A stretch of 64,000 nt of DNA from positions 4,756,501 to 4,820,500 of the forward strand of contig NZ_FNSM01000001.1 of NCBI RefSeq assembly GCF_900105415.1, given 5' to 3'. Under the pieces are notes generated by a model. The model was given only the letters and a program-made list of their open reading frames with translations. It was not told the DNA's origin and searched no databases. The DNA comes from Streptomyces sp. TLI_105. Its GTDB lineage: Bacteria; Actinomycetota; Actinomycetes; Streptomycetales; Streptomycetaceae. The translations under genes were made by a program, and so were the position numbers. Below, in pieces: positions 47,331 to 55,733 of the stretch; position 1 is the first letter of the stretch, and every line of letters begins with the position of its first letter.

Positions 47331-48974
47331 GTGGCGACGACAGGCGGGGTGGAGCGGCTCTGCGCGCCCGGGGCGCCCTTCGAGGTCGAGGACGGGGTGT
47401 ACGCCGGCGGCCCGCGGACGCTGCGGGAGTTCGTCGAGGTGACCTGGGCCCACGGGGACCGGACGTTCCTCGTGGCCGAGGGCGTGCGGATGACCTATCG
47501 GGAGTTCTTCGACGCCGCCTGCGGGCTCGCGCGCCGGCTCGTCGGGGAGTACGGGCTGCGGCCGGGGGACCGGGCCGTCGTGGCCATGCGGAACCTGCCC
47601 GAGTGGCAGATCGCCTTCTGGGCCGCGCAGCTCGCCGGGCTCGTCGCCGTCCCGCTCAACGCCTGGTGGACCGAGGACGAGTTCGCGTACGCGCTCGACG
47701 ACTGCTCGCCCGGTGTGCTGCTCGTCGACGGGGAGCGGGTCGGGCGGGTGCGGGAGTGGGCCGTGCGCAGCGGCGTGCCGGGGATCGTCTTCCGGGGGGA
47801 GGCCGAGGAGGGGTTCGTCGCGTACGTCGCCGACACCGATCCGCTGCTCGGGCCGCCGCCCGTCGACGTCCTGCCCGAGCACGACGCCACCATCATCTAC
47901 ACCTCCGGCACCACCGGGCGGCCCAAGGGGGCCGTCGCCACGCACCGCGCGCAGGCCGGGGCCGCCATGAACCCGCGGTACTTCGCCGCCGCCGCGGCCC
48001 TCGCGCGCGGGGAGGTGCCGGGGACGGGGCCGGCGATGGTGTCCCTGACCGCGTTCCCGTTCTTCCACGTCGCCGCGTTCACGTCGTTCTACGCCGTCAT
48101 GGCGGCCGGCGGGACCCTGGTGATGATGCGGAAGTGGGACGCAGGGCGCGCACTCGCACTGATCCGGGACGAGGGCGTCACCCACTTCGCCGGGGTCCCC
48201 ACCACCGCGCTCCAGCTGCTCGACCTCGCTCGGAGCACCGGGGACCCGCTGACGAGCCTCACGCTCCTGAGCACCGGGGGCGCCGCCGCCCCGCCCGGGA
48301 TCGTCGCGGGGCTCACCGAGGGGTACGGGGAGCGGATCGAGCCCCGGAACGGGTACGGGCTGACCGAGACCTGCGGCGGGGTCCTGTCGAACGTCGGCGC
48401 CGAGTACCGGGCCCGCCCCGGGAGCGTCGGCCGGCCCTCGCCCGTCACCGAGGTCCGCGTCGAGCGGCCCGACGCCGAGGGCGTGGGGGAGCTGTGGCTG
48501 CGCGGACAGTCCCTGATCCGCGGGTACTGGGGGAACGAGGCCGCCACCCGCGCCGCCTTCACCGAGGACGGCTGGTTCCGGACCGGCGACCTCGCCCGCG
48601 TCGACGCGGAGGGGCGGGTGGATGTCGTCGACCGGCTCACCGACATGGTGATCCGCGGCGGCGAGAACGTGTACTGCGTCGAGGTCGAGGGCGTGCTGCA
48701 CGAGCACCCGGACGTCGTCGACGCCGCCGTGCTGGGGATGCCGCATCCGCTGCTCGGGGAGGAGGTCGTGGCGGTCGTGCGGCTGCGCCCGGGCGCGGAC
48801 GCGGGCGCCGGGGCGACCGAGGCGCTGCGGGCGCACGTGGGGACGCGCCTCGCCGCCTTCAAGGTGCCCGCCCGGATCCTCGTACGGACGGAGGAACTGC
48901 CCCGGAACCCGACGGGGAAGATCCTCAAGCGGGAGCTGCGGGACGCGGTCGCCGGAGCCCTCGACGTCGGGTGA
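47331..48974 (+). CDS. Acyl-CoA synthetase-like AMP ligase (547 aa)
   Basis: ANL-superfamily enzyme of 547 residues: IYTSGTTGRPKGAV near 190, GYGLTETCGG near 343, WFRTGDLARVD near 415 and catalytic Lys in RNPTGKILKREL near 530. It looks like a fatty/aryl acyl-CoA ligase. It is divergent from the DsbA-like gene and beyond the double terminator, so membership in the cluster is doubtful. GTG 47331 follows GGAGG. The upstream gap has a short palindrome ACGAACGT near 47121, weakly like the ARE core. Confidence 0.85.
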   Translation: MATTGGVERLCAPGAPFEVEDGVYAGGPRTLREFVEVTWAHGDRTFLVAEGVRMTYREFFDAACGLARRLVGEYGLRPGDRAVVAMRNLPEWQIAFWAAQLAGLVAVPLNAWWTEDEFAYALDDCSPGVLLVDGERVGRVREWAVRSGVPGIVFRGEAEEGFVAYVADTDPLLGPPPVDVLPEHDATIIYTSGTTGRPKGAVATHRAQAGAAMNPRYFAAAAALARGEVPGTGPAMVSLTAFPFFHVAAFTSFYAVMAAGGTLVMMRKWDAGRALALIRDEGVTHFAGVPTTALQLLDLARSTGDPLTSLTLLSTGGAAAPPGIVAGLTEGYGERIEPRNGYGLTETCGGVLSNVGAEYRARPGSVGRPSPVTEVRVERPDAEGVGELWLRGQSLIRGYWGNEAATRAAFTEDGWFRTGDLARVDAEGRVDVVDRLTDMVIRGGENVYCVEVEGVLHEHPDVVDAAVLGMPHPLLGEEVVAVVRLRPGADAGAGATEALRAHVGTRLAAFKVPARILVRTEELPRNPTGKILKRELRDAVAGALDVG

Positions 48975-49004
48975 TCCGGCGCCGTCCCGTGCCGGGCGGA
49001 GACC

Positions 49005-50276
49005 TCACCGCCGGGTGATCCGGACCCGGTACGTGCCGCTCTCGTCCTCGTCGAGGACGGTGATCCGGATGCCGTTGGCGTGGTCCGTGAAGGTCTCGCC
49101 GGGGCGGTACGGGGCGTCCGACAGCTCCGCGTGGACGTTGGCCCGGCGGGTGCAGCCCCCGCTGGCCCGGTCGCTGTCGGCCACGGTCACCGGGCCGTGG
49201 CCGGTGTCCACGTCGGACTCCACCCGGTAGACGAGGACCCCCTGCTCGCAGACGGCCTCGTCGTTGCCGTCCTTGCTGCGGACCTCGACGGCGTATCCGG
49301 AGGTGCCGGAGAGCGGGACGAAGGCGAGCTTGGGGCCTCCGGGGACCGTGAGCGGGGTGAGGCTGTAGTCCCCGGTCCCGGGTTTCGACGCGCAGCTGAC
49401 CTGGTCGTTGTCGAGCCAGCCCAGCTTCCACTTGTGCCAGCCGAGGAGGTCGTTGTTGGCGCCCCAGTCCTCGGACATGATGTCCCAGTGCCCGACGGTG
49501 CCGCCGCCGTCCGAGGTGTAGAGGTCGGGCAGGCCGAAGACGTGGCCGTTCTCGTGGGGCAGGACGCGGTAGCCGGTCTCGGCGAAGCTGCCGGAGCCGT
49601 CGTCCTGACGGCTGTAGACGAAGGACGTGTTGGCGAGCGGCACGCCGTCGGCGTAGGGGGCGTCGTCGTTGCCGGAGAAGGTCACGGACAGGACGGTGTC
49701 GAGGGCGGAGGGCCCGGCGTTCGGGGTGACGAGGACGTTGACCAGGTCGTAGGCGCTGAAGTCCACCCGCGGGTCGGCGGTCTTCACGATGTCCTCGACG
49801 AGGGAGCGGTAGCCCGGTTCGTACGGTGAGCCGCGCTCGATGCCGTACGAGGAGAACGGCCGGGGCATCCGCAGCCAGTCGGGTATCGGCGCCTCGGCCC
49901 GGTAGTGCAACCGCCCGTACGAGCTGGTGCGGAACCAGTCGGCGGTCTGCGGGAAGAACTCCCGGAAGCGGCCCATCGCCGTGCCGTCCCCGGGGGCGTC
50001 CGGGAAGTCGATCATCAGGTTGAGGGCCCTGACGCGGCCCGTGGAGCGCACGTATCCGGGGGCGGTGGGCAGCCCCTCCGACATCTGCACGCCCATCGTG
50101 GTGGCGATGCGGCACGGTCCCAGCTGGGCGCCGGTCGGCGCGGCGGCCACGGGCCCCGCGGAGGCGGGGGCGGGCCCGGGGAGGGTGGTGCTCGCCGAGG
50201 CGAGCAGGGTGAGGGAGAGCGCCGTGGCCGCCGCCAGGGCGACGGGTCTGCGTATCCGTCGGCGGGGGTGCTGCAT
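49005..50276 (-). CDS. Secreted M6-like metalloprotease domain protein
   Basis: Protein of 423 residues with a signal peptide (RRRIRRPVALAAATALSLTLLA, cleavage near ASA at about 40) and a zinc-protease motif HENGHVFGLPDLY near residue 240, as in M6 immune-inhibitor-A-type peptidases. A C-terminal beta-rich region ends in GTYRVRITRR. It is probably an extracellular protease. It is convergent with the AMP-ligase gene. Confidence 0.84.
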   Translation of the reverse strand: MQHPRRRIRRPVALAAATALSLTLLASASTTLPGPAPASAGPVAAAPTGAQLGPCRIATTMGVQMSEGLPTAPGYVRSTGRVRALNLMIDFPDAPGDGTAMGRFREFFPQTADWFRTSSYGRLHYRAEAPIPDWLRMPRPFSSYGIERGSPYEPGYRSLVEDIVKTADPRVDFSAYDLVNVLVTPNAGPSALDTVLSVTFSGNDDAPYADGVPLANTSFVYSRQDDGSGSFAETGYRVLPHENGHVFGLPDLYTSDGGGTVGHWDIMSEDWGANNDLLGWHKWKLGWLDNDQVSCASKPGTGDYSLTPLTVPGGPKLAFVPLSGTSGYAVEVRSKDGNDEAVCEQGVLVYRVESDVDTGHGPVTVADSDRASGGCTRRANVHAELSDAPYRPGETFTDHANGIRITVLDEDESGTYRVRITRR

Positions 50277-50448
50277 ACGTCGCCTCTCCGGTGGGGGCAG
50301 GTCGGCGCCGCGACCCCTTCCGCGGGTCCGGGCTGTGCGATCAGCCTGGGGCGCGGGCTCCGGGCGCGCGCGCCGGGTGGCCCGATCGTGGGTATTCCAC
50401 GGAGCCTGGACCTTGTGAGGCAGGTCACAGGAAAGTCGGGAAATAACC

Positions 50449-50502
50449 GGGGACTGAGTCCCCGTTTACGCCTGTGTCGAAGCAAGTGGGGACTCACTCC
50501 CC
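50449..50502. promoter_or_regulatory. Two near-identical 15-bp palindromes upstream of a TetR gene
   Basis: GGGGACTGAGTCCCC (50449-50463) and GGGGACTCACTCCCC (50488-50502), centres 39 bp apart, precede the TetR gene at 50570. They look like operators for that repressor or overlapping hairpins. The rest of 50277-50569 has no gene. Confidence 0.65.
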
Positions 50503-50569
50503 GGATGAATCCGGACGACCCCCTGACGCACCCCGATGTACCCCTGGATGACTGTGAGGAGGCCGTGGC

Positions 50570-51232
50570 GTGACCAGTACCCCCGGCACCGCGCCCGCCC
50601 GCCGCGTACCCCGCCCGCGGGCCGACGCCCTGCGCAACCGCGAGCGGCTCGTGACGGCGGCCCGCGAGATGTTCGTCGAGTTCGGCTGCCAGGTGCCGTA
50701 CGACGAGGTCGCGCGCCGGGCCGGCGTCGGGAACGCCACGCTCTACCGGAACTTCCCCGAGCGCGCCGACCTCGTCCACGAGGTCGTCCTCTCGCTCATG
50801 GGCCGCGTCATCGAGGTCGCCGAGCGGGCCGCCGAGGAGGAGGACGACACCTTCGCCGCCCTCCGCCGCTTCGTCCACGGCGCCGCCGACGAGCGCGTCG
50901 GGGCCCTGTGCCCGATGCTCGAGGGCGACTTCGACAAGGACCACCCCGACCTGATCGCCGGGCGCGACCGCCTGGGGGAGGCCGTCCAGGGCCTCGTCGA
51001 GCGGGCGCAGCGGGCCGGCCGGATGCGCGCCGACGTGGGTCTCGGAGACCTGATGGTGGCGCTCTCCCAGCTGACCCGCCCGCTGCCCGGCACGGGCTGC
51101 GACTCCTTCGACCGGTTCGTCCACCGCCACCTGCAGATCTTCCTCGACGGCCTGGAGCTGCCCGCCCGCTCCGAGCTGCCCGGGAAGGCCGCGACCCTGG
51201 AGGACCTGAGGCGCGACTCCTGTCCGTCGTGA
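50570..51232 (+). CDS. TetR-family repressor next to a DHA2 exporter
   Basis: TetR-type regulator of 220 residues: N-terminal HTH (RADALRNRERLVTAAREMF, then VARRAGVGNATLYRNFPERADL) and a helical ligand domain. It precedes a multidrug exporter in the same direction by 82 bp, the standard layout for a drug-sensing repressor. GTG 50570 follows GAGGAGG. Candidate operators lie upstream. Confidence 0.88.
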   Translation: MTSTPGTAPARRVPRPRADALRNRERLVTAAREMFVEFGCQVPYDEVARRAGVGNATLYRNFPERADLVHEVVLSLMGRVIEVAERAAEEEDDTFAALRRFVHGAADERVGALCPMLEGDFDKDHPDLIAGRDRLGEAVQGLVERAQRAGRMRADVGLGDLMVALSQLTRPLPGTGCDSFDRFVHRHLQIFLDGLELPARSELPGKAATLEDLRRDSCPS

Positions 51233-51314
51233 CCCGACCTGACCCACGCCTTACGTAACCCGCACTTCCTTACGTCCTTTTCTCACCAGTACGCGCCAAG
51301 AGGTGGCTACCCCC

Positions 51315-52844
51315 ATGCCGAAAATCCCCGAGACGACCGCGGTCCAGGCCGACCCCGGCCGCTGGAAAGCCCTGATCTTCATCGCCCTCGCCCAGCTGAT
51401 GGTCGTGCTCGACGCGACGATCGTGAACATCGCCCTGCCCTCCGCCCAGCAGGACCTCGGGATCTCGGACGGCAACCGGCAGTGGGTCATCACCGCCTAT
51501 GCCCTCGCCTTCGGCGGTCTGCTCCTCTTCGGCGGCCGCATAGCCGACCTGTGGGGCCGCAAGCGGACCTTCGTCACCGGTCTGATCGGCTTCGCCGCCG
51601 CCTCCGCCCTGGGCGGGGCCGCGACCGGCGAGGCGATGATGCTCGGCGCCCGCGCGCTCCAGGGCGCCTTCGGCGCGCTCCTCGCGCCCGCCGCGCTCTC
51701 GCTGCTCGCCGTGACCTTCACCGACGCCAAGGAGCGCGCGAAGGCCTTCGGCATCTACGGCGCGATCGCCGGTGGCGGCGGCGCCGTGGGCCTGATCCTC
51801 GGCGGCTTCCTCACCGAGTACCTGAACTGGCGCTGGACCTTCTTCGTCAACATCCCGTTCGCCATCGTGGCCGCCGTCGGCGCGTACCTCGTCGTCCGTG
51901 AGCCCGCGGGCGGCCGCAACCGCTCGCCGCTCGACATCCCCGGCGTGATCCTCTCCACCCTCGGCCTGGTCTCGCTCGTCTACGGCTTCACCCGCGCCGA
52001 GTCCGCCGGCTGGAGCGACGCCGGCACGATCGGCCTCTTCGTCGCCTCCGGCGTGCTGCTCCTCTCCTTCGCGCTCACCGAGTCGCGGGTCAAGTCCCCG
52101 CTGCTGCCGCTGCGCGTCGTGTCCGACCGCAACCGCGGGGGTGTCTACCTGTCACTGGGTCTCGCCGTCATCGCGATGTTCGGCCTGTTCCTCTTCCTGA
52201 CGTACTACCTCCAGGTCGTGAAGGGGTACTCGCCGGTCAAGACGGGCTTCGCGTTCCTGCCGATGATCGTGGGCATGATCACGGGCTCGACCCAGATCGG
52301 CACGCGCCTGATGACCCGCGTCCCGCCGCGGTTCCTGATGGCTCCGGGCTTCCTGACCGCCGGCGTCGGCATGCTGCTCCTCACCCAGCTGGAGATCGGC
52401 ACCTCGTACGCCGGGCTGATCCTGCCCGCGCAGCTGCTCCTCGGCCTGGGCATGGGCACGGCGTTCATGCCGGCCATGTCGCTCGCGACGCTGGGCGTGG
52501 ACCCGCGGGACGCCGGTGTGGCCTCCGCGATGGTCAACACCTCGCAGCAGGTCGGCGGCGCCATCGGCACGGCCCTGCTGAACACGATCGCCGCCTCGGC
52601 GACCACCGCCTACGTGACCGACCACGCCGCCGGCGCGACCACCCCGGCCGCGCAGAAGCTGCTCCAGCTCCAGGGCATGGTCGAGGGATACGCGGCGGCC
52701 ATCTGGTGGGCGGTCGGCATCCTGGTCGTCTCGGCCACGATCGCCTTCGTGTTCATCAACACCGGCAAGCCGGGGAACGGCCCGGTCGCCCGGTCCGGCG
52801 AGGGCGCGCAGGACGAGGTGAAGATCCCGGTCGTCGCCCACTGA
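51315..52844 (+). CDS. MFS exporter, DHA2 (EmrB/QacA-type)
   Basis: Drug exporter of 509 residues with about 14 helices: LDATIVNIALPSAQQDLG near 33 (motif D1), FGGRIADLWGRKR near 75 (motif A) and ARALQGAFGALLAPAALSLL near 114. Probably controlled by the TetR protein just upstream. ATG 51315 follows AAGAGG; a GTG at 51303 in the same frame has no site. The intergenic part holds two TTACGT copies (about 51252 and 51270). Confidence 0.88.
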   Translation: MPKIPETTAVQADPGRWKALIFIALAQLMVVLDATIVNIALPSAQQDLGISDGNRQWVITAYALAFGGLLLFGGRIADLWGRKRTFVTGLIGFAAASALGGAATGEAMMLGARALQGAFGALLAPAALSLLAVTFTDAKERAKAFGIYGAIAGGGGAVGLILGGFLTEYLNWRWTFFVNIPFAIVAAVGAYLVVREPAGGRNRSPLDIPGVILSTLGLVSLVYGFTRAESAGWSDAGTIGLFVASGVLLLSFALTESRVKSPLLPLRVVSDRNRGGVYLSLGLAVIAMFGLFLFLTYYLQVVKGYSPVKTGFAFLPMIVGMITGSTQIGTRLMTRVPPRFLMAPGFLTAGVGMLLLTQLEIGTSYAGLILPAQLLLGLGMGTAFMPAMSLATLGVDPRDAGVASAMVNTSQQVGGAIGTALLNTIAASATTAYVTDHAAGATTPAAQKLLQLQGMVEGYAAAIWWAVGILVVSATIAFVFINTGKPGNGPVARSGEGAQDEVKIPVVAH

Positions 52845-52869
52845 CGGCCCTCCCCGCCTTCGGGCACGC

Positions 52870-52909
52870 GTCTGCCCCGGCTCCGCTTCTCGGCGGAGCC
52901 GGGGCAGAC
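52870..52909. terminator. Strong hairpin after the exporter
   Basis: 17-bp perfect stem GTCTGCCCCGGCTCCGC with loop TTCTCG, between the convergent exporter and MarR genes; likely bidirectional terminator. Confidence 0.8.
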
Positions 52910-52911
52910 CC

Positions 52912-52963
52912 GTTTCCCGATCCTGTTTCCCGGTCCCGTTTCCCGATCTCGTTTCCCGGTCCG
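52912..52963. repeat. Four 13-bp tandem repeats
   Basis: GTTTCCCGATCCT, GTTTCCCGGTCCC, GTTTCCCGATCTC and GTTTCCCGGTCCG follow one another without a gap immediately after the terminator hairpin and 6 bp before the MarR stop codon. Confidence 0.85.
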
Positions 52964-52969
52964 CTTTCT

Positions 52970-53488
52970 TCAGCGGAGCCAGGGCAGGTCCGCGTCCGCG
53001 TCCGTCGGTTCGAGGCCCTCGGCCATCACGCGCATGATCACGCCGAGCTGCTCCACCTGCTCGGGGGAGAGCCGGTCGAACATCGCCTGGCGGACGGCCG
53101 CCACATGGCCGGGCGCGTTCCGCCGGAGGACCTCCATGCCCTCGTCCGTCAGCTGGGCGAACTGCCCGCGCTTGTCGGAGGGGCAGTCCTCCCGCCGTAC
53201 CCAGCCGTTCTTCTCCAGGCGGGCGATCGCGTGGGAGAGGCGGGAGCGGGTGATCTTGACGCTCCGGGCCAGCTCGGTCATCCGCAGGCGGCGGCGCGGG
53301 GCCTGGGAGAGCTGGACGAGGAGGCCGTAGTAGACGTGCGGCATCCCGGCGTCGCGCTGCAACTGGCGGTCGAGGTGGTCCTCCAGGAGCGTGGTGGCAT
53401 GCAGGTAGGCGCGCCAGACGTGCTGCTCCTCGTCGGTCAGCCAGCGGGGTTCGGTCATGTCTCCCATGGGTCCCATCGTACGACTCAT
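52970..53488 (-). CDS. MarR-family regulator
   Basis: MarR protein of up to 172 residues: LLVQLSQAPRRRLRMTELARSVKITRSRLSHAIARLEKNGWV is the winged-helix core (residues about 55-95). It is divergent from a DODA-type dioxygenase with two related palindromes in the 70-bp spacer, a typical autoregulated pair. ATG 53458 (MTEPRWL) and 53467 are alternative starts; the longest start at 53488 would place it next to an operator. Confidence 0.87.
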   Translation of the reverse strand: MSRTMGPMGDMTEPRWLTDEEQHVWRAYLHATTLLEDHLDRQLQRDAGMPHVYYGLLVQLSQAPRRRLRMTELARSVKITRSRLSHAIARLEKNGWVRREDCPSDKRGQFAQLTDEGMEVLRRNAPGHVAAVRQAMFDRLSPEQVEQLGVIMRVMAEGLEPTDADADLPWLR

Positions 53489-53489
53489 C

Positions 53490-53545
53490 CTTGAAAGTTG
53501 AACTATGTAGGTTTACGCTGCATCTGGAAAGCTTGAAGTTTCAAG
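53490..53545. promoter_or_regulatory. MarR operator candidates
   Basis: A perfect palindrome CTTGAAGTTTCAAG at 53532-53545 and a related CTTGAAAGTTGAA at 53490-53502 lie between divergent MarR and dioxygenase genes. The first lies just before the ribosome site of the dioxygenase gene. Confidence 0.65.
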
Positions 53546-53558
53546 AACGGAGGCCGTC

Positions 53559-54347
53559 ATGGACACCACGCCGGTACGGATGCCCGCCCTCTACCTGTCC
53601 CACGGCGCCCCGCCGCTCGCCGACGACCCCGTCTGGCCCGGCGAGCTCGCCGCCTGGTCCGCCGGCCTGCCGCGCCCCCGGGCGATCCTCATGGTCTCCG
53701 CCCACTGGGAGGAGGCGCCGCTCGCGCTCGGCGCCACCGAGACCGTCCCCCTCGTCTACGACTTCTGGGGCTTCCCCGAGCACTACTACCGCGTCCAGTA
53801 CGCCGCCCCCGGCGCCCCGCGGCTCGCCGAGGCCGTCCGCAAGCTGCTCCGCGCGCCCGGCACGCCCGTGCAGGACATCCCCGACCGGGGCCTCGACCAC
53901 GGCGCGTACGTGCCGCTCGTCGAGATGTTCCCCGGCGCCGACATCCCCGTCCTCCAGATCTCCATGCCCACCCTCGACCCGCGCCGGCTCATGGACATCG
54001 GACGCAAGCTCGCCCCGCTGCGCGACGAGGGCGTCCTGATCGTGGGCAGCGGCTTCTTCACCCACAACCTCGCCGCCCTCCGCCACACCGGACCCGGCGT
54101 CCCCGGCTGGTCCGCCGAGTTCGACGCCTGGGGCAGCGAGGCGCTCGCCGCGCACGACGTCGACTCCCTCCTGGACTTCGAGCACAAGTCGCCCGCCGGC
54201 CGCCTCGCCCACCCCCGTACGGAGCACTTCGCCCCGCTCTTCGTCACCATGGGCGCGGCGGACGCGGCCGGCGACCTCGACGCGGAGCGCTCGGTGATCG
54301 ACGGCTTCTGGATGGGACTCGCCAAGCGGTCCGTCCAGTTCGGCTGA
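53559..54347 (+). CDS. LigB/DODA-type extradiol dioxygenase-like protein
   Basis: Protein of 262 residues of the class III extradiol (LigB) fold, YgiD/4,5-DOPA dioxygenase type: metal-binding His in YLSHGAPP near 15, SAHWEE near 50, active-site RGLDHGAY near 112 and PRTEHFAPLF near 228. It likely cleaves catechols with Fe or Zn. Expression is probably controlled by the divergent MarR repressor in response to phenolics. Confidence 0.87.
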   Translation: MDTTPVRMPALYLSHGAPPLADDPVWPGELAAWSAGLPRPRAILMVSAHWEEAPLALGATETVPLVYDFWGFPEHYYRVQYAAPGAPRLAEAVRKLLRAPGTPVQDIPDRGLDHGAYVPLVEMFPGADIPVLQISMPTLDPRRLMDIGRKLAPLRDEGVLIVGSGFFTHNLAALRHTGPGVPGWSAEFDAWGSEALAAHDVDSLLDFEHKSPAGRLAHPRTEHFAPLFVTMGAADAAGDLDAERSVIDGFWMGLAKRSVQFG

Positions 54348-54351
54348 CCCC

Positions 54352-55359
54352 CTACAGGACGGGTGGGTTGAGCTCGATCGAGCGGACGGCGGCGGCCAGT
54401 GCGAGCGGATCGCCCACGTCGAGCGCCGTGTCCGTGAACTTGATCGTGTGGTCGTCGCCGTGGGCCGCCGCCCGCTCGAAGACCTCCTCGGCGGTGAGGC
54501 CCGTCCTCCCGTACGGGGCGGCCTCGCGCGGCGTGTAGGCCGCCGTCACCGCGGCCGCCGCCGCCCAGGCCGCCGCCACGCTCGGCGCCCACAGCTCGCG
54601 GGGCAGCGCGGGCAGGGACCGCAGGACCGCGTTCGGCGCGGTCGCCGCGTGCACCAGCATGATCGGCTCGCCGTGGCCGTGGGACGCGTACCGGTGCGTC
54701 GCCGCCGTCACCAGCTCGACGAGCAGCTCCCTCGCCGTGTCGGGATCCGGGGCCTCGCCCCACACCGGGAACGCCGTCAGCTGCGCGAGCCGGGCCCGGA
54801 TCCCGCCGTCCTGCTCCCGCACCGGCGGTACGGCGTCCAGCGCGGCCGCCGCGGAGGGCGCCGGGGCCAGCGAGGTGAGCGGCGGGAGCGGCTGGTGGCG
54901 GGCCGCCCAGTAGCCGAGGGCGTGCGCCAGCTCGGCTCGGCGCGGCGCCGTCTCCTCCGCGCCCAGAAGGGTCCGTACGGCGTGACCGGTGCGGATCACC
55001 GGATGCGTCGCGCCGCCCGCGATGCCGGGCAGCAGCCGGGGCCACCACTCGGCGAGGACCGACCGCCACGGCCGGTCCGCCAGCTCCCGGGCGAAGAACC
55101 GGGTCCAGTCGGTGATCCGGACCGGATCGCCGAGCGCCTCCCGCCAGCTGCCCGCCGTGACCGGGAGGTGCGCCGGCGGCAGCTCCTCCAGCTTCGGCGC
55201 GTAGTGGTCGAGCCAGCGGTGGACGGCCGGGGCCTGGCCGTGGCGGACCAGGGCTTCGACGGCCATGGGGGCGTGGTTCGTGAGCCAGCCGCCCCGCTCG
55301 GGCCCCGTGGTGTGGAGCCGTTCGAGGGCCTCGTCAAGGGTGCCGGTGGTGTCGGTCAT
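54352..55359 (-). CDS. Questin-oxidase-like protein
   Basis: Protein of 335 residues matching the questin oxidase-like family by its N terminus (WLTNHAPMAVEALVRHG, then VHRWLDHYAPKLEELP) and internal HPVIRTGHAVRTL near residue 118. Fungal homologues do Baeyer-Villiger-type ring opening of anthraquinones; bacterial ones are uncharacterised. Convergent with the dioxygenase gene (4-bp gap). Confidence 0.78.
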   Translation of the reverse strand: MTDTTGTLDEALERLHTTGPERGGWLTNHAPMAVEALVRHGQAPAVHRWLDHYAPKLEELPPAHLPVTAGSWREALGDPVRITDWTRFFARELADRPWRSVLAEWWPRLLPGIAGGATHPVIRTGHAVRTLLGAEETAPRRAELAHALGYWAARHQPLPPLTSLAPAPSAAAALDAVPPVREQDGGIRARLAQLTAFPVWGEAPDPDTARELLVELVTAATHRYASHGHGEPIMLVHAATAPNAVLRSLPALPRELWAPSVAAAWAAAAAVTAAYTPREAAPYGRTGLTAEEVFERAAAHGDDHTIKFTDTALDVGDPLALAAAVRSIELNPPVL

Positions 55360-55645
55360 GGGGGCGACGCTAGGGCGGCCGGCGGCCCGGCGGAACGGTC
55401 TCGGGCCCTAGGACCCGTCTTAGGTCCCGGGTACGAAGGCAACCGTGGATCAGGCCACGGCGTCTGAAGGGATGGCGCCGCATGTGATCGCGGTCTCACC
55501 GACGGCGTGGTCGGAGACCCCGCGAGGGGCGCCGCTCCGCCCTCCGTGCCCGTCTGACCTGCACCTCCGTGGGTGCCCGCGGGATGCCCGCAGGGGTGGC
55601 GGCGGCGCAGGATACTGCATGATCGCGAAAATCCATGTGCCGGGT

Positions 55646-55672
55646 GGGAATTCTGTCCTGATTCCAGTCGTT
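55646..55672 (+). promoter_or_regulatory. SigR-type promoter of hrdD
   Basis: GGGAAT at 55646-55651 and CGTT at 55669-55672 give GGAAT-N18-GTT, the consensus of the thiol-stress sigma factor SigR. It lies about 60 bp upstream of the hrdD start. hrdD is a known SigR target in S. coelicolor. The rest of the gap 55360-55733 (374 bp) holds no gene I can support. Confidence 0.8.
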
Positions 55673-55733
55673 GTTTCCGTCGGATGCAGGGCACCCGTAA
55701 GGGTGTCGCGACCTACTCAGCAAGGGAGCACGC

